A DNA stretch of 64,000 bases from Burkholderia sp. WSM2232 (GCF_000472545.1 NZ_AWZV01000018.1:170-64169), one strand, 5' to 3'. Numbered from the stretch's first letter, positions 36,847 through 46,100 are shown. Notes: a model not told the origin generated them from the letters alone. Program-made: numbers and translations.

Positions 36847-37449
36847 TTAGTGTTTCAGACCGCCATAGCGATCTTCGCGAATCACGCGCGGCGTGATTTC
36901 CCGCGGCTCGATCGTCACAGGCTGATAGACGACGCGCTTCTCTTCCGGGTCGTAACGCATTTCGACGTAACCGGAGACAGGGAAATCTTTACGGAACGGG
37001 TGACCAATGAAACCGTAGTCAGTCAGAATTCGGCGCAGGTCCGGATGACCTTCGAAGACGATGCCGTACAGGTCGAATGCTTCGCGCTCGTACCAGTTCG
37101 CCGAATTCCAGATATCGACTACGGAGGGCAGGATCGGCAGGTCGTCGTCCGGAGCGAATACGCGCAGGCGCAAACGCCAGTTGTTTTGCACCGACAACAG
37201 ATGCAGCACGGCCGCGAAACGAGGACCGTCGTAAGCGCCGTCCGCGTAGGTCTGATAGTCGACGCCGCACAGGTCCATCATCTGCTCGAAACCGAGCGAG
37301 CGGTCGTCGCGCAGACGCGTTGCCACGTTGAGGTAGTCGCTCGCTTTCACGACGATCGTCAACTCACCGATTGCCTCGGTAGTGCTCAGCAGGAGGCCGC
37401 CAAAGGCCGCCTCGAGGTTCGCTTTCAGGGTCTCGAGTTTGCTTGCCAT
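36847..37449 (-). CDS. nuoC: NADH-quinone oxidoreductase subunit C
   Basis: A 200-aa subunit of the peripheral arm, separate from nuoD (not fused as in E. coli). Signature WYEREAFDLYGIVFEGHPDL followed by RILTDYGFIGHPFRKDFP, with a C-terminal VVYQPVTIEPRE. Begins 21 bp after nuoB. Confidence 0.97.
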   Translation of the reverse strand: MASKLETLKANLEAAFGGLLLSTTEAIGELTIVVKASDYLNVATRLRDDRSLGFEQMMDLCGVDYQTYADGAYDGPRFAAVLHLLSVQNNWRLRLRVFAPDDDLPILPSVVDIWNSANWYEREAFDLYGIVFEGHPDLRRILTDYGFIGHPFRKDFPVSGYVEMRYDPEEKRVVYQPVTIEPREITPRVIREDRYGGLKH

Positions 37450-37470
37450 ATTGTGGGGAGAGGCGTTGCC

Positions 37471-37950
37471 TTATTGACGGGCGATGGTGTTGGTGCGGCG
37501 AATCTTGGCCTGCAACTGGATCACGCCGTAGACCAGCGCTTCCGCTGTGGGCGGACAACCCGGCACGTAGACGTCGACCGGCACGATGCGGTCGCAACCA
37601 CGCACCACCGAATACGAGTAGTGGTAGTAGCCGCCGCCGTTCGCGCACGAACCCATGGAGATCACCCAACGCGGCTCGGCCATCTGGTCGTACACCTTGC
37701 GCAGAGCCGGCGCCATTTTGTTGCAGAGCGTGCCGGCGACGATCATCACGTCCGACTGACGCGGACTCGGACGAAACACCACGCCGAAACGGTCGAGGTC
37801 ATAACGGGCCGCGCCCGCATGCATCATCTCGACTGCACAGCACGCCAGACCGAACGTCATCGGCCACAGGGAGCCGGTGCGCGTCCAGTTGATCAGTTTG
37901 TCAGCCGTTGTGGTGACAAACCCTTCCTTCAAGACCCCTTCGATACTCAT
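37471..37950 (-). CDS. nuoB: NADH-quinone oxidoreductase subunit B
   Basis: A 159-aa subunit carrying the terminal cluster N2. The adjacent-Cys motif [10 protein letters not shown], then [10 protein letters not shown] and [13 protein letters not shown] give the four cluster ligands. Start [10 protein letters not shown] at 37950 chosen over an upstream in-frame start that lacks family similarity. Confidence 0.97.
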
Positions 37951-38013
37951 TTGCTTTCCACTCCAGACGGGGCGGCAAGCCTTGGCCACCCACGCAAACC
38001 GGCGATTAAACCA

Positions 38014-38373
38014 TCATTCCCAGTCGAGGCCGCCCTTCTTCCAGATATAGGCGAAGCCCAGCAGGAATTCGAGCAGGAAAATCATCATTGCCATGAAGCC
38101 AGGCCAGCCGATGTCACGCAGGGCAACGCCCCACGGGAACAGGAACGCGGTTTCAAGATCGAAAATGATGAAGAGAATGGCGACGAGGTAATAGCGCACG
38201 TCGAACTTCATGCGCGCATCTTCGAATGCTTCGAAGCCGCACTCGTACGGTGCGTTTTTCTCGGTATCGGGCTTGTTGGGACCGAGGATCTTGCCGATAC
38301 TGACCAGTGCTACGCCTAAACCAGTGCCCACAACGAGGAACAACAAGACGGGGAAATAGGCTGCGAGGTTCAA
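38014..38373 (-). CDS. nuoA: NADH-quinone oxidoreductase subunit A (TTG start)
   Basis: A 119-aa membrane subunit, three helices, with the conserved KNAPYECGFEAFEDARMKFD loop and FDLETAFLFPWGV. No ATG gives the family N-terminus; the TTG at 38373 translates as MNLAAYFPVLL, the known start, with GAGG seven bases upstream. It is the first gene of the nuo operon. A weak start codon at the head of the operon may limit or tune synthesis. Confidence 0.93.
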   Translation of the reverse strand: MNLAAYFPVLLFLVVGTGLGVALVSIGKILGPNKPDTEKNAPYECGFEAFEDARMKFDVRYYLVAILFIIFDLETAFLFPWGVALRDIGWPGFMAMMIFLLEFLLGFAYIWKKGGLDWE

Positions 38374-38488
38374 GACTATCCTCAATCGGTTGGTTCTGAG
38401 TGCCGTCAGGAGCATAGCACCCCTGACGCGAAATCACTTCCGGGACGTACACGCCACAGACCAACGCAAACCGCGCGCCAGAAGTGAA

Positions 38489-38524
38489 AAATGCCAGCCG
38501 AAGCGAAGCAAGCGGCTGGCATTT
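38489..38524 (-). terminator. Terminator after tRNA-Leu
   Basis: A perfect 12-bp stem (AAATGCCAGCCG and its complement) with a 12-nt loop and a T run on the minus strand, directly downstream of the tRNA and upstream of nuoA. nuoA therefore probably has its own promoter in 38374-38488. Confidence 0.85.
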
Positions 38525-38534
38525 AGATAACATT

Positions 38535-38619
38535 TGGTGCCGACGGCGAGACTCGAACTCGCACAGCTTTCGCCACTACCCCCTCAAGATAGCGTGTCTA
38601 CCAATTTCACCACGTCGGC
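38535..38619 (-). tRNA. tRNA-Leu (anticodon GAG)
   Basis: An 85-nt class II tRNA with encoded CCA. Acceptor arms GCCGACG and CGTCGGC pair fully. Anticodon stem CTATC/GGTAG encloses TTGAGGG, giving GAG. The T-arm GTTCGAGTC and a long variable arm typical of tRNA-Leu are present. Confidence 0.95.
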
Positions 38620-38731
38620 ACTGTATGCAATCCGGGAAAACAACTTATAAAACCCGCGAATCGCTTCAAGACTTAGATTGTAACTGCTTTAAACAGTTTG
38701 TTCAACGCACAAAAGCACTTTCTACGAAAAT

Positions 38732-39118
38732 TTATTTCGGTACGTCTGTAGCAGGCACGGACGCAGCCGAGGCCGCCAATGCGGCCGAACCGCCAGCCGC
38801 TGCCGACGCGGCAGGAGCAGCAGAAGCCGCGACCGGCGCGGTGACCGCGGCGCCGAGCACGCCGGCAGAAGGCTTCACCCGATATGCACCGAGGTACGTC
38901 AATGTCAAGGTAGTGACAAAGAACACTGCCGCAAGCACGGCCGTAGTGCGAGACAGGAAGTTCGCCGAACCCGTCGCACCGAACAGGCTGCCCGACGCGC
39001 CGCTGCCGAACGCCGCGCCCATATCGGCGCCCTTGCCGTGCTGCAGCAGAACGAGGCCGATGACCCCGAGTGCCGACAACAGCTGAACGACGATAATCAA
39101 AGTTTTCAAATACAGCAT
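38732..39118 (-). CDS. secG: Preprotein translocase subunit SecG
   Basis: A 128-aa inner-membrane protein of the SecYEG channel: two transmembrane helices with QHGKGADMGAAFGSGASGSL between them, the SecG signature. The tail from about residue 78 is Ala/Ser/Pro-rich and longer than in E. coli. ATG at 39118 is chosen over a GTG three codons upstream. It follows tpiA and precedes tRNA-Leu, a common order in proteobacteria. Confidence 0.94.
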   Translation of the reverse strand: MLYLKTLIIVVQLLSALGVIGLVLLQHGKGADMGAAFGSGASGSLFGATGSANFLSRTTAVLAAVFFVTTLTLTYLGAYRVKPSAGVLGAAVTAPVAASAAPAASAAAGGSAALAASAASVPATDVPK

Positions 39119-39198
39119 CACACTCACCTGAGTCTTTATTTAGCCGAGGCTCGCGGCTGCGAGGCTCGGGATGGGTCATCCTCGACGAGGCGCCCCGC

Positions 39199-39978
39199 TC
39201 AACCAGCGGCCGTCGCTTCGGCCGCCGCCTTGCAGATCGCCAGAAAATCCTGGTCCTTCAGCGACGCGCCGCCAATCAGGCCGCCGTCGATATCCTGCTG
39301 ACAGAACAACTCTTTCGCGTTGTCGGGCTTCACACTGCCGCCGTACAGCAGCGGCACGTCTGCAACCTCCGCGCCTTTTGCCGCGAGACGCGCGCGCAGG
39401 AATGCGTGCACCGCCTGCGCCTGCTCCGAACTCGCGCTCTTGCCCGTGCCGATTGCCCAGACGGGCTCATAGGCGACCACGATACGCGCGGCTTCCTGCA
39501 CCGACAACTTTGCCAGCACTTCATCCAGCTGAGCGCCAACCACCTGCTCCGTCGCGCCGGCTTCCCGCTCTTCGAGCGTTTCGCCGACGCAAACGATCGG
39601 CGTCAAACCCGCTTCCAGCGCACGCTGCGTCTTGATCGCGACGAGTTCGGCGCTCTCGCGGTGATACGCGCGGCGCTCCGAATGCCCGACGATGGCAAAC
39701 GTGGCGCCGAAATCCGTCACCATTTGCGCAGCGACTTCGCCGGTATAGGCGCCGTGCGTGAACGCCGAGACGTCCTGCACGCCCCACGCCACGCAACTGC
39801 CGTCGAGCAGCGAATGCGCCTGGGCGAGATACGGGCTCGGCACGCACACACCCACGCGCACCGTGGCCGGCAGTTCGCACGCGCCTTTCGCGACGGCCTG
39901 CAAGAGCCCTGCGTTATCGGCGAGGCGCCCGTGCATTTTCCAGTTACCCACTACCAGTTTGGCTCGTTGTGTCGACAT
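39199..39978 (-). CDS. tpiA: Triosephosphate isomerase
   Basis: A 259-aa TIM barrel interconverting glyceraldehyde-3-phosphate and dihydroxyacetone phosphate. Active-site residues are in place: Lys in VVGNWKMHG, His in IVGHSERRAYH, Glu in VAYEPVWAIGTGK; the phosphate-binding LLYGGSVKPDN is near the C-terminus. Likely cotranscribed with secG, 80 bp downstream. Confidence 0.97.
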   Translation of the reverse strand: MSTQRAKLVVGNWKMHGRLADNAGLLQAVAKGACELPATVRVGVCVPSPYLAQAHSLLDGSCVAWGVQDVSAFTHGAYTGEVAAQMVTDFGATFAIVGHSERRAYHRESAELVAIKTQRALEAGLTPIVCVGETLEEREAGATEQVVGAQLDEVLAKLSVQEAARIVVAYEPVWAIGTGKSASSEQAQAVHAFLRARLAAKGAEVADVPLLYGGSVKPDNAKELFCQQDIDGGLIGGASLKDQDFLAICKAAAEATAAG

Positions 39979-40158
39979 CGTCTCGTCTTGTCGTCTCGTC
40001 GTCTTTGATAAACGGCGGGCCTTGTTGGCGCGTGTTTCGTTGCGCTTACAGTCCGCCTTTCGGATTCATGCGGCGCGCGCAAAACGCGCAATTTTACTGC
40101 GTGGGGGAGATCGGGTCAAACGAACACGTACGCGCCGATGGTCACGGAACGGCTCGGA

Positions 40159-41175
40159 TCAACCCTCCTGCCCCCAGGTCAGCACGATCTTGCCGACGTG
40201 CGTGCTGCTCTCCATCAGCGTGTGCGCGTCGGCCGCCTCGGCAGCGGGGAATACGCGATGCACGACCGGCTTGATCCGCCCAGCTTCGAGATGCGGCCAC
40301 ACCTGCTGCTTGAGCTGCGCGGCAATTTTCGCCTTGAACTCCACCGGCCGGGGACGCAAGGTCGAACCCGTCAGCGTCAAGCGGCGGCGCAGCACCTCGT
40401 TCAGATTCAGTTCCGCCTTCGCGCCGCCCAACAGCGCGATCAGCACGATGCGTCCGCCTTCCGCGAGCGCCGTCAGTTCGCGCGACACGTAACTGCCCGC
40501 CACCATGTCGAGTACCACGTCGACACCACGGTCGTTGGTGAGCGACTTGATCACTTCGACGAAATCTTCGGTCTTGTAGTTGATCGCCCGTTCCGCGCCC
40601 AGCGCTTCGCACGCGCGGCATTTCTCGTCCGAGCCCGCGGTCGCGAACACACGAAAACCAAGTGCGTGCGCAATCTGGATCGCAGTCACGCCGATCCCGC
40701 TCGAACCGCCCTGCACCAGCAGCGTTTCGTTCGCACCGCCCTCGCCCTTGCCAAGCTGCGCGCGGTCGAACACGTTGCTCCACACGGTGAAGAAGGTCTC
40801 CGGCAGCGAGGCCGCCTCGACATCCGACAGACCGTTGGGCACCGGCAGGCACTGCAGCAGCGGCGCCACGGCGAATTCGGCGTAACCGCCACCTGCCAGC
40901 AAGGCGCACACGCGATCGCCGATTTTCAGCCCAAACGGATTGTTCTTCCCGTCGATGTCGCCGCCGACAATTTCCCCCGCCACTTCCAGCCCCGGCAGGT
41001 CGGACGCGCCCGGAGGCGGCGCATAGGCGCCCTTGCGCTGAAACACGTCGGGACGATTGATGCCAAAAGCCGTCACCTTGATCAGCACCTCGCCCGCTTT
41101 CGGCTGCGGCGTGGGCCGCTCGGCGAGCTTGAGCACTTCCGGGGCTCCGAATTCCGTGATTTCAATCGCTTTCAT
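40159..41175 (-). CDS. NAD(P)H-quinone oxidoreductase (zeta-crystallin-like MDR)
   Basis: A 338-aa zinc-less medium-chain dehydrogenase/reductase (MKAIEITEFGAPEVL). NADPH-binding LLVQGGSSGIGVTAIQIAHA lies near residue 140-160 and KIGDRVCALLAGGGYAEFA just before. It matches quinone oxidoreductase PIG3-type proteins. The start at 41175 is preferred over a 64-codon upstream extension. It sits between pnp and tpiA on the same strand but is separated from pnp by a terminator. Confidence 0.9.
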   Translation of the reverse strand: MKAIEITEFGAPEVLKLAERPTPQPKAGEVLIKVTAFGINRPDVFQRKGAYAPPPGASDLPGLEVAGEIVGGDIDGKNNPFGLKIGDRVCALLAGGGYAEFAVAPLLQCLPVPNGLSDVEAASLPETFFTVWSNVFDRAQLGKGEGGANETLLVQGGSSGIGVTAIQIAHALGFRVFATAGSDEKCRACEALGAERAINYKTEDFVEVIKSLTNDRGVDVVLDMVAGSYVSRELTALAEGGRIVLIALLGGAKAELNLNEVLRRRLTLTGSTLRPRPVEFKAKIAAQLKQQVWPHLEAGRIKPVVHRVFPAAEAADAHTLMESSTHVGKIVLTWGQEG

Positions 41176-41365
41176 CTGCGTCAACTCCAAGATTGGATTG
41201 CGTTGCATACCGGATTCGTCCGTGCGGATCCGGACGTCCTTCGCATTGTCGCCGGATCGCGGCAATCGCGTGCGAGTCACCCTCATTTCACCGAACCGCC
41301 CAATGCCGGCAGCGTATCGCCTGCGCGCGGCATCCGCCTGCAACGCAATCCACCCTGTGGCCACC

Positions 41366-41403
41366 AAGAAAAACGGCCGGCGCGCATTCGCGCTGCCGGC
41401 CGT
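41366..41403 (-). terminator. Terminator after pnp
   Basis: ACGGCCGGC and GCCGGCCGT form a 9-bp GC stem (41373-41403), followed on the minus strand by a T-rich run, 15 bp after the pnp stop. Confidence 0.85.
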
Positions 41404-41418
41404 CGTACTGCTAACGCG

Positions 41419-43566
41419 TTACTGCTGCGTCGGCTCGCCTTCCGGGGCGCCCGGCGCGCCTTCGTTCAGCAACGCCTTCGCCGACAAACGCACACGGCCC
41501 TTTTCGTCCGTCTGGATGACCTTGACCTTCACTTGCTGGCCGTCCTTCAGGTAGTCGTTGATGTCCTTGATGCGCTCGTTGGCGATTTCGGAAATGTGCA
41601 ACAGACCATCCTTGCCCGGCAGGATGTTCACGATCGCGCCGAAATCGAGCAGCTTGAGCACCGTACCTTCGTACACCTGGCCCACCTCGACTTCCAGCGT
41701 GATGTTCTCGATACGCTTCTTCGCTTCGGCCATGCCTTCGCTGCTGGTGCTTGCGATGGTGACGATGCCGTCGTCGGAAATATCGATCGTCGTGCCGGTT
41801 TCTTCCGTCAGCGCACGGATCACGGAACCGCCCTTGCCAATCACGTCGCGGATCTTTTCCGGATTGATCTTGATGGTGATCATGCGCGGTGCGAATTCGG
41901 ACAACTGCGTGTTCGCGCCCGACACAGCCGAGGTCATCTTGCCGAGAATGTGCATGCGACCTTCCTTCGCTTGCGCGAGGGCCACCTGCATGATTTCCTT
42001 CGTGATGCCCTGGATCTTGATGTCCATCTGCAGCGCGGTCACGCCTTGCTCGGTGCCCGCCACCTTGAAGTCCATGTCGCCGAGGTGATCTTCGTCGCCG
42101 AGAATGTCCGTCAGCACGGCAAACTTGTTGCCTTCCAGAATCAGGCCCATCGCGATGCCGGCGACGTGCGCTTTCATCGGCACGCCGGCGTCCATCAGCG
42201 CAAGGCAGCCGCCGCACACCGAAGCCATCGACGAAGAACCGTTCGATTCCGTAATTTCAGACACGACGCGGATCGAGTAGCCGAATTCGTCTGCGCTGGG
42301 CAGGCACGCGGCCAGCGCCCGCTTGGCGAGACGGCCGTGACCGATTTCACGGCGCTTGGGCGAACCCACGCGGCCCGTTTCGCCGGTCGCAAACGGCGGC
42401 ATGTTGTAGTGAAGCATGAAGCGTTCGCGGTACTCGCCTTCGAGCGCGTCGATGTTCTGCTCGTCGCCCTTGGTGCCGAGGGTGGCCACCACCAGCGCCT
42501 GCGTTTCGCCGCGCGTGAAGAGCGCCGAGCCGTGCGTACGCGGCAGCACGCCGGTGCGGATTTCGATCGGGCGCACCGTGCGGGTGTCGCGGCCGTCGAT
42601 ACGCGGTTCGCCGTTCAGAATCTGCGTACGAACGATCTTCGCTTCAATGTCGAACAGCACATTGCCGACGGTCGCCTTGTCGGCCGCCACTGTGCCGCTT
42701 GCCGCGGCTTCTTCTTCCAGCTTCGCCGAAACCGCTGCGTAGACTTCCTTCAGCTTGGCCGAACGGGCCTGCTTGTCGCGGATCTGGTAAGCAGCGAGCA
42801 GTTCCGCTTGCGCCAGTTCCGTCACACGGGCAATCAGCGGCTCGTTTTTCGCGGCCGGCTGCCAATCCCATTCCGGCTTGCCGCCTTCGCGGACCAGATC
42901 GTGGATTGCGTCGATCGCCACTTGCATCTGCTCGTGGCCGAACACCACGGCGCCGAGCATCACTTCTTCGCTCAGTTGCTGCGCTTCCGACTCCACCATC
43001 AGCACCGCGCGCTCCGTACCGGCGACCACGAGGTCCAGCGCCGAGTCCTTCATTTGCGCACGCGTGGGGTTCAGCACGTATTCGTTGTTGATGTAAGCGA
43101 CGCGCGCTGCGCCGACCGGGCCGTTAAACGGCAGACCCGACACGGCGAGTGCCGCCGACGCGCCGATCAGCGCGGGGATGTCAGCGGGAATGTCCGGGTT
43201 CAGCGACAAAACGTGGATCACGACCTGCACTTCGTTGTAGAAGCCTTCCGGGAACAGCGGACGCAACGGACGGTCGATCAGGCGCGAAATGAGGGTTTCG
43301 CCTTCCGACGGACGGCCTTCGCGGCGGAAGAAGCCGCCCGGAATCTTGCCGGCGGCGTAAGTCTTCTCGAGATAGTCGACGGTCAGCGGGAAGAAGTCCT
43401 GGCCCGGCTTGGCCGTCTTGGCGCCCACCACGGTCGCCAGAACCACGGTGTCTTCGACGTCGACGATCACCGCGCCGCTCGCCTGGCGAGCGATTTCGCC
43501 GGTTTCGAGGCGAACGTTGTGTTGTCCCCACTTAAATTCTTTGACGACCTTGCTGAACATAGTCAT
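41419..43566 (-). CDS. pnp: Polyribonucleotide nucleotidyltransferase
   Basis: A 715-aa PNPase, the phosphate-dependent 3'-5' exoribonuclease of the RNA degradosome. Domain order: RNase PH-like 1 (about 10-145), helical linker, RNase PH-like 2 (about 310-540, GETQALVVATLGT and SDILGDEDHLGDMDFKVAGT), KH domain (IRDVIGKGGSVIRALTEETG, about 563-582) and S1 domain (VYEGTVLKLLDFGAIVNILPG). It is downstream of rpsO as in many bacteria, but a terminator follows rpsO so it must have its own promoter or partial readthrough. Confidence 0.97.
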   Translation of the reverse strand: MTMFSKVVKEFKWGQHNVRLETGEIARQASGAVIVDVEDTVVLATVVGAKTAKPGQDFFPLTVDYLEKTYAAGKIPGGFFRREGRPSEGETLISRLIDRPLRPLFPEGFYNEVQVVIHVLSLNPDIPADIPALIGASAALAVSGLPFNGPVGAARVAYINNEYVLNPTRAQMKDSALDLVVAGTERAVLMVESEAQQLSEEVMLGAVVFGHEQMQVAIDAIHDLVREGGKPEWDWQPAAKNEPLIARVTELAQAELLAAYQIRDKQARSAKLKEVYAAVSAKLEEEAAASGTVAADKATVGNVLFDIEAKIVRTQILNGEPRIDGRDTRTVRPIEIRTGVLPRTHGSALFTRGETQALVVATLGTKGDEQNIDALEGEYRERFMLHYNMPPFATGETGRVGSPKRREIGHGRLAKRALAACLPSADEFGYSIRVVSEITESNGSSSMASVCGGCLALMDAGVPMKAHVAGIAMGLILEGNKFAVLTDILGDEDHLGDMDFKVAGTEQGVTALQMDIKIQGITKEIMQVALAQAKEGRMHILGKMTSAVSGANTQLSEFAPRMITIKINPEKIRDVIGKGGSVIRALTEETGTTIDISDDGIVTIASTSSEGMAEAKKRIENITLEVEVGQVYEGTVLKLLDFGAIVNILPGKDGLLHISEIANERIKDINDYLKDGQQVKVKVIQTDEKGRVRLSAKALLNEGAPGAPEGEPTQQ

Positions 43567-43801
43567 TGCTTTTCCTCATCGTAATGCCGCGCGGAACAGA
43601 AGCGGCGCGGCAACGCCAGGACCGGCGCCGCATGGGAAGAGTAGTGTTATGCCATTCCAGAGAGCCACGTGCTGCCTGGCCGGTAAGGTGAACGCCGGCT
43701 GAGCGCGCGAACCGCTGGAATGACACAAAGCTCCGCCCTGAAGCCCGGCCATCTTGCTATTTTTGCTTGTTGTACTACTGCTTTTTGCTGCCTGAAGTCG
43801 G

Positions 43802-43905
43802 TTTCACCGCTCCTGCTGCCTTGATTGCTTTGACTGCCTCTGCTGCTTCGGCAGCCTGTGCTGCATTTACCGCCTGTGTTTCATTTATTGCCTGTACTGC
43901 CCGTA
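43802..43905. repeat. 9-bp imperfect repeat tract between rpsO and pnp
   Basis: On the minus strand, about eleven 9-mers follow GCAGTACAG/GCAATAAAT/GCAGTCAAA-like patterns, i.e. codons Ala-hydrophobic-Gln/Asn/Lys/Glu in register. The tract is clearly less random than its surroundings. Confidence 0.65.
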
Positions 43906-44001
43906 CTACCGTCACCACCTGCCGCTGCGCCGCACGAACCGGCACGCTGCTGCGCAGCGCCGCGACGCGCTTCACACGAAGCAGACCGCGCAAAAACAAA
44001 A

Positions 44002-44032
44002 TGCCTGCATCAGCAGAACTGACACAGGCATC
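44002..44032 (-). terminator. Terminator after rpsO
   Basis: ATGCCTG and CAGGCAT pair across a 17-nt loop, followed on the minus strand by TTTTGTTTTT, 30 bp after the rpsO stop. Confidence 0.8.
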
Positions 44033-44062
44033 TTGCTGAACGACTAGCCGCTTACCGGCCGC

Positions 44063-44335
44063 TTACTTACGCAGACCCAGCTTCTCGATCAGTGCGCGGT
44101 AACGATCCGCGTCCTTACCCTTCAGGTAATCGAGCAGCTTCCGGCGACGGCTCACCATGCGCAGCAGACCGCGGCGGCTGTGGTGATCTTTCGCGTGAGC
44201 CTTGAAGTGAACGGTCAGTTCGTTGATACGGGTCGTGAGCAGCGCGACCTGAACTTCGGGGGAGCCGGTGTCGTTGGCTGCGCGTGCGAATTGCGCGACG
44301 ACTTCGGATTTCTTGCTTGTGTCAACTGCGGACAT
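44063..44335 (-). CDS. rpsO: 30S ribosomal protein S15
   Basis: A 90-aa protein matching S15, which binds 16S rRNA early in 30S assembly. Signature: GSPEVQVALLTTRINELTVH and HHSRRGLLRMVSRRRKLLDY. The ATG at 44335 gives the usual length; an 11-codon upstream extension is rejected. Confidence 0.97.
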   Translation of the reverse strand: MSAVDTSKKSEVVAQFARAANDTGSPEVQVALLTTRINELTVHFKAHAKDHHSRRGLLRMVSRRRKLLDYLKGKDADRYRALIEKLGLRK

Positions 44336-44552
44336 GTCGATTTCCTTGAGAACTGGACAGGCGGTCACGGAAGAAAGGCCGTGCCGTGGATTTGCGATTT
44401 ACCCATGCGAACTGGCGCTGCAAACCACCTTTCAGAGAGTTTGCGCACAGCCGGTACCGCAACGGGACGCGTATTGTAGCACAGCGCGAATCCGCCGCGA
44501 AGCCCCGCTGAGTAAGGCCAGATAGCAACCGCAGATGCTGCCGCGGCGCGAG

Positions 44553-44584
44553 TCACGGACTCACGGACTCACGGACTCACGGCC
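44553..44584. repeat. 8-bp tandem repeat (four units) at a gene end
   Basis: TCACGGAC repeated three times plus TCACGGCC, running directly into the stop codon of the binding-protein gene at 44577. Copy number changes could alter the stop or the downstream UTR. Confidence 0.85.
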
Positions 44585-45890
44585 GTTTCATCCTGCACGT
44601 GGTCGGCGGCACCGTGAGTTGCGCCGGCAGCGCGAGCACCGTGCGAAAGCCGAAGCCCGAGCCTTCGTTATCGAAACGCACGCCGCGCGTGCCGGCCTTG
44701 TCCATTTCCATGACGTAAAGGGGCTGCATCAGTTGATGATCGTCCGCGCGCATCCACGACGCGTGAAAGCCGTTGTCGAAGCGGATGCCTTCCAGCGCCC
44801 GCGCGACCGCCGTCGGGTCGGCGCTCTTCGCGCGGTTCATCGCCGCCGCGAGGGTTTCGATCATCAAGGGCATGCGCAATACCGGGTAGTCGTCCTGCGC
44901 GGCCGGGAAGCGCGCGCGGAACGCCTCATACCAGGCGTCCGAAGCCGGGCCGCCCGCGTTCGGATGCCAGTCGGCCACCGCGATCACCCGGCCGACGCCC
45001 GCTTCGCCGAGCGCGGCCGGCGCGCCCAGGCTGTTGCCGTAGAACGTGTAGAACTTCGTGTCGAGGCCCTGCTCGCGCGCCGCCTTCACGAGCAGCGTCA
45101 GATCGTTGCCCCAGTTGCCTGTGATCACCGCATCGGCGCCGCTCGCGCGCAGTTTGGCGATGTACGGCGCGAAGTCCTTCACGCGGCCAATCGGGTGAAA
45201 CTCGTCGCCGACCACCGCGATGTCCGGACGCTTCGCTTGCAGCGCGGCGCGCGCCAGCCGGCTCACGTCATGCCCGAAGCTGTAGTCCTGATTCAACAGA
45301 TACACCTTCTTCACTGCCTTGTCGCGCTGGATCACGTCGGCGAGCGCGTCCATGCGCATGCCCGCATGCGCGTCGAAGCGGAAATGCCAGAAGCTGCAGT
45401 TGGCGTTGGTCAGCGCGGGATCGTCGGCGGAATAATTCAGGAACAGCTCGCGATTGTCCGGCTCGCGGGCATTCTGCTTGTCGATCGCGCCAATCAGTGC
45501 AGCGGCGACCGCCGAACTATTGCCCTGCAGGATGTAGCCGATGTGCCGGTCGGCTGCCGCGCGCAACTGCGTGAGCGCCTCTTCGGTGCCGCCCTTGCTG
45601 TCCAGCACCACAAGCTCGAGCGGATGAGCACCGTCGGCAAGGCGCACGCCGCCGCGCGCGTTGACCTGCTCGACGCCGAAGCGCAGATTGCGCTCCACCG
45701 CGGCGCCCGCGTTCGCGAACGGACCGGACATGCCCTCGATCAACGCGAGCTGGATCGGCGCGCCGGCCGGCCTGGACCCCGCGGCCGCCGCGGGCCCGGA
45801 GGCGGTCATGCCGGCCGCGACGGCCGGGCCAGCAAGCGCCGCCGAGATTGCCGCCAATATCACTGCCGTCTTGCTGTGCCACTTCGCCAT
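44577..45890 (-). CDS. Branched-chain-amino-acid-type ABC transporter substrate-binding protein
   Basis: A 437-aa periplasmic binding protein (Peripla_BP_6/LivJ superfamily). It has a signal peptide (about 1-26, ending AGPAVAA) and a two-lobed body with IQLALIEGMSGPFANAGAAVERNLRFGVEQ, VVLDSKGGTEEALTQLRAA and LNQDYSFGHDVSRLA. No permease or ATPase gene is adjacent, so it is an orphan receptor or works with a distant transporter. The ligand cannot be assigned; related proteins bind amino acids, urea or aromatic acids. Confidence 0.88.
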   Translation of the reverse strand: MAKWHSKTAVILAAISAALAGPAVAAGMTASGPAAAAGSRPAGAPIQLALIEGMSGPFANAGAAVERNLRFGVEQVNARGGVRLADGAHPLELVVLDSKGGTEEALTQLRAAADRHIGYILQGNSSAVAAALIGAIDKQNAREPDNRELFLNYSADDPALTNANCSFWHFRFDAHAGMRMDALADVIQRDKAVKKVYLLNQDYSFGHDVSRLARAALQAKRPDIAVVGDEFHPIGRVKDFAPYIAKLRASGADAVITGNWGNDLTLLVKAAREQGLDTKFYTFYGNSLGAPAALGEAGVGRVIAVADWHPNAGGPASDAWYEAFRARFPAAQDDYPVLRMPLMIETLAAAMNRAKSADPTAVARALEGIRFDNGFHASWMRADDHQLMQPLYVMEMDKAGTRGVRFDNEGSGFGFRTVLALPAQLTVPPTTCRMKRP

Positions 45891-46100
45891 CGTCCGCGTC
45901 CGTCTGATTCGTCAAAGCGCGGATCATAGGGCGTTCGCAACATAATAGGCAAGCCGGTGAAACAGCACGCATGCGATCCTCCGCCGGCACGCATGCAATC
46001 CGCCGCCGCTCGAGCAGGCAGATCTTTTACGGCGGCGCATGTCAAAATGGTCCGTGTCGACAACAAGAACCTGCTTTTTAAAAAAGTCCTGGAGGAATTC

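Larger units (their letters stand above)
43567..44062. other. pnp-rpsO intergenic region
   Basis: About 500 bp without a convincing gene. It contains the rpsO terminator (44002-44032), a 9-bp imperfect repeat tract (43802-43905), and the expected pnp leader next to 43566. A 74-codon minus-strand frame through the repeat would need a TTG inside the terminator T run and is not called. Confidence 0.6.

Noticed and set aside
35650..38319. An 889-codon plus-strand frame across nuoA-nuoD
   Set aside because: Antisense to nuo genes, without domains or ribosome site; a codon-bias artefact. The 698-codon frame at 26244-28340 is the same case for nuoL.
40138..43584. A 1148-codon plus-strand frame across pnp and the quinone oxidoreductase gene
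   Set aside because: Antisense to pnp, whose identity is certain; composition is that of a mirror frame.
43775..43999. A 74-codon Ala/Val-rich frame between rpsO and pnp
   Set aside because: It would start from a TTG inside the rpsO terminator T run and lacks a ribosome site; reported as a repeat instead.
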